Shown here in pieces: positions 22,519 through 24,303 of a DNA stretch of 24,303 nt; position 1 is the stretch's first letter; every line of letters begins with the position of its first letter. Both the position numbers and the translations under genes were made by a program. The notes under the pieces were generated by a model, which had not been told where the DNA came from, ran no database searches, and saw nothing but the letters and a program-made list of their open reading frames with translations. Where the stretch lies: IMG/VR virus record IMGVR_UViG_3300030107_005311, positions 1 to 24,303 of that record. The stretch is one strand, 5' to 3'. The stretch is from a virus.

Positions 22519-23073
22519 ATGAAGAAAATCTTATTGATTACTTCATTATTATTTTTCGGTGCAAGTGGTGTAAAAGCCGATATTGTGCATCGAATTTCTG
22601 CCAGTACTCAGTTGACGGTGGATAGTGCTGCAAGTCAGGCAACTAGGCTAGGTTCAAGTTATAGTGTACAGGGTAGTAATATTACTGCTGGTACTATGGG
22701 TGGACTGACTGCTGCTACTGCAACTGCAGCTGCTGGACATACTGACGGAGTTTATACAGTTACCACAGCTGGCGATGCATTCAGCCTTACTGAGTCATTC
22801 CTTGGTGGCGATGCTGTAGATGCAGATGGTACTACTGTTACCACTGATATTCTTACATATGACAGTGATGGTGCTATCTCTAATACTTCGGCAACTAATA
22901 ACTACGGTACTATTGAAGCATTACCAGCATTTGGTAGTGTGACGACTACTGCTGGTGGAATGGCAGCTACCTTAGCTGGAACTATTGCAACAGATGGGGC
23001 AATAACTTTAACAGCTGGTGGGGCTGGTACTACAGCTACTGGTCAAGTGGTATCAGAGGTGACGGTGAGGTAG
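22519..23073 (+). CDS. Exported Ala/Gly/Thr-rich cyanophage protein, 184 aa
   Basis: A clear Sec signal peptide (MKKILLITSLLFFGASGVKA) is cut probably before DIVHRI. The mature part is beta-rich and low in charge. It has DIVHRISASTQLTVDSAASQ, SSYSVQGSNITAGTMGGLTA, FSLTESFLGGDAVDADG and a Gly/Thr-rich end (LTAGGAGTTATGQVVSEVTV). I have seen this pattern in other cyanophage proteins of unknown function. It contains no cysteine. More than half of the codons sampled end in T, as elsewhere in the genome. It is followed four bases later by a second exported protein. A virion-surface or envelope role is possible but unproven. Confidence 0.68.
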   Translation: MKKILLITSLLFFGASGVKADIVHRISASTQLTVDSAASQATRLGSSYSVQGSNITAGTMGGLTAATATAAAGHTDGVYTVTTAGDAFSLTESFLGGDAVDADGTTVTTDILTYDSDGAISNTSATNNYGTIEALPAFGSVTTTAGGMAATLAGTIATDGAITLTAGGAGTTATGQVVSEVTVR

Positions 23074-23077
23074 TAGT

Positions 23078-23548
23078 ATGAAGAAGTTTCTTCTACTATC
23101 TTTATTATTGATTCCAGGTGCTGCAAGAGCAGTGCCTGTGGTCCCCAATTTTCAACAGGGCTCTATGACGAGCCATACCGAAACTGAATCTACAGTAACG
23201 GAAACCATAAATTCCATTGATTATAGGACAGGATGGGAATACAGTGTGACTGGCCATGGGATCGAAAACGACGGACAACCGTTGAATCCCAACGTCAATT
23301 CCAGCACGGTGACAATAACACCAGCAGTAGGAACAGACGGAAACGGCGACGGAGCAACGGGCGTATTGACGAGTACGTTCGACTCTTTGGATATGGACAG
23401 CGCAGGAAGTTTCACCATATCAAATCCTGGAGGGGCATTTCAATTTACCCAAAGTTATTCTGGGCCTGGGATGACCAATCAGACAATAATACAAAGAGTG
23501 ACCGCCATAAAAAGCGTCACAGACGTAACAAGTACGTTTACGCAGTAG
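23078..23548 (+). CDS. Exported cyanophage protein, 156 aa, second half overlapping another frame
   Basis: The N-terminal signal peptide (MKKFLLLSLLLIPGAARA) is followed by VPVVPNFQQGSMTSHTETES. A Thr/Ser-rich domain then ends with NPGGAFQFTQSYSGPGMTNQ and a TAIKSVTDVTSTFTQ tail. This family occurs in cyanophages and has no known function. From about 23233 the codon use changes: only about 20 of 105 codons end in T, against about 56 percent in the upstream 184-aa gene. Over the same stretch the -1 frame is open and leads into the next gene. The protein itself looks intact up to its TAG stop. Both frames may be translated. Confidence 0.7.
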   Translation: MKKFLLLSLLLIPGAARAVPVVPNFQQGSMTSHTETESTVTETINSIDYRTGWEYSVTGHGIENDGQPLNPNVNSSTVTITPAVGTDGNGDGATGVLTSTFDSLDMDSAGSFTISNPGGAFQFTQSYSGPGMTNQTIIQRVTAIKSVTDVTSTFTQ

Positions 23549-24303
23549 GTGCTTCACTACTAAGTTTAGTCAATCCTACGGTAATGTTAGCAGAGAATGT
23601 TGGTGGAATATCAGCAACTGCTAATCCAATAGCCAATAGTTCGGGCTCAGTCACGAACCAAGCTATTCAAGTTTTACAAGGTCCATACGTCACTAATACT
23701 TACGGTAATCAAATATCTTGTCAAGGTGCGACTTTTAATGCAACACCATATATTCAGTATAGTAACTCATGGAAAGATCCTTTTGAAAGGACTTATCTAG
23801 AACCACAGTATAATAATACAGATTTTACAGGAAGAACAACTACTCAAATTATTACAGTAAAAAATTACCCTTGGTATGATGGATGGAAGAGAGGTCCGAA
23901 TAATGCTGATGGTACGATGGGTGACTTTGTTTTAGATGATGATGGAAATAAGATACCTATTGAAGAGAATTGGTATGATAATAGGGTTAAACAAAATGCT
24001 GATGGAAGTATAATTCTGGATGATGATGGAAATCCAATTCGTTATTATGCTGATGGTGCGGATATGCCCTATGAAATAGAAGTTGATGGCCCTGATGGGA
24101 TACCAGATAATCCTGGTGAGAAGATATGGGATAAACCAATGAGGACTGATATGACTGCTAATAATAATTTTAATATTGGATTATCTGCTACTCTATCAAT
24201 ACCACTTGATAAGAAATTACAGAAATTGTGTAAAGAGGCTGCAACTACTCAAATAGAGCAACAAAAACAATTGACTGCTAATAAGCGGTTAGATTTTGAA
24301 ATA
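23233..24303 (+). CDS. Partial cyanophage structural-type protein with internal signal-like segment; start uncertain
   Basis: This frame is open from 23227 to the window end. The main part has SSGSVTNQAIQVLQGPYVTN, NQISCQGATFNATPYIQYSN and acidic Gly/Asp repeats (DDDGNKIP, DDDGNPIR, GPDGIPDNPGE). It ends in a helix (TTQIEQQKQLTANKRLDFEI); I know this family from cyanophages. A signal-like stretch precedes it: basic RHKKRHRRNKY, then a hydrophobic run up to VMLA. The only ATG, GTG or TTG in this frame before that signal is ATG 23233, about 93 codons ahead of it. The next is ATG 23584, inside the signal. The coordinates given assume ATG 23233; a later non-standard start or a frameshift is possible. 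Confidence 0.6.
   Translation, partial: MGIQCDWPWDRKRRTTVESQRQFQHGDNNTSSRNRRKRRRSNGRIDEYVRLFGYGQRRKFHHIKSWRGISIYPKLFWAWDDQSDNNTKSDRHKKRHRRNKYVYAVGASLLSLVNPTVMLAENVGGISATANPIANSSGSVTNQAIQVLQGPYVTNTYGNQISCQGATFNATPYIQYSNSWKDPFERTYLEPQYNNTDFTGRTTTQIITVKNYPWYDGWKRGPNNADGTMGDFVLDDDGNKIPIEENWYDNRVKQNADGSIILDDDGNPIRYYADGADMPYEIEVDGPDGIPDNPGEKIWDKPMRTDMTANNNFNIGLSATLSIPLDKKLQKLCKEAATTQIEQQKQLTANKRLDFEI

Overview
The window is a stretch of a tailed, T4-like (myovirus) phage genome. It is AT-rich and almost fully coding, and genes overlap or abut with ATGA or TAATG junctions. Many products match T4 replication, late-transcription and baseplate proteins in order and motif. The host is most likely a marine cyanobacterium (Prochlorococcus/Synechococcus type): there is a phage copy of the cyanobacterial DUF1825 family, a phoH gene, and several small families I know from cyanomyoviruses. 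No tRNA, rRNA, CRISPR array or insertion sequence was seen.

Layout. (1) Bases 1-4102, plus strand, hold a DNA-metabolism and late-transcription block: a partial unknown gene, PhoH ATPase, a PD-(D/E)XK nuclease, gp33-like late coactivator, a 53-aa ORF, gp59-like helicase loader, a 58-aa ORF, DUF1825, and gp32 ssDNA-binding protein. The order 33-59-32 is that of T4. gp32 has a perfect sigma70-type promoter and a repeat-containing leader. (2) Bases 4103-6798, minus strand, hold gp53 (baseplate wedge), gp48 (tail-tube cap), an unknown 123-aa protein and gp4 (head completion). (3) Bases 6832-21328, plus strand, form the baseplate hub and central tail module: gp54, gp26, a gp51-like short frame, two tape-measure-like proteins, gp27, a His-rich 89-aa protein, a giant 1688-aa gp5-like hub protein, a separate beta-helical spike protein and a 253-aa virion-type protein. 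(4) Bases 21356-24303 hold small accessory genes. A 72-aa fragment resembles the end of the 253-aa protein, followed by a 65-aa ORF and then four proteins with export signals, the last running off the window.

The most interesting signal is at the gp26/gp51 junction. A canonical -1 slippery heptamer (T TTT TTC) lies two codons before the gp26 stop codon's preceding Gly codon. It has a Shine-Dalgarno-like GGAGGG upstream and a 7-bp hairpin 7 nt downstream, and it leads into the gp51 frame. Two tape-measure-like genes follow. This is the G/GT-tape-measure arrangement of other tailed phages, here in T4-type baseplate genes.

Other points of note: a 51-bp intergenic element present twice, 20 kb apart; three promoters each overlapping the stop codon of the preceding gene; direct repeats in the gp32 leader; and an apparent 316-bp dual-coding region at 23233-23548, where codon use changes sharply and the downstream secreted protein has no other normal start before its signal peptide.
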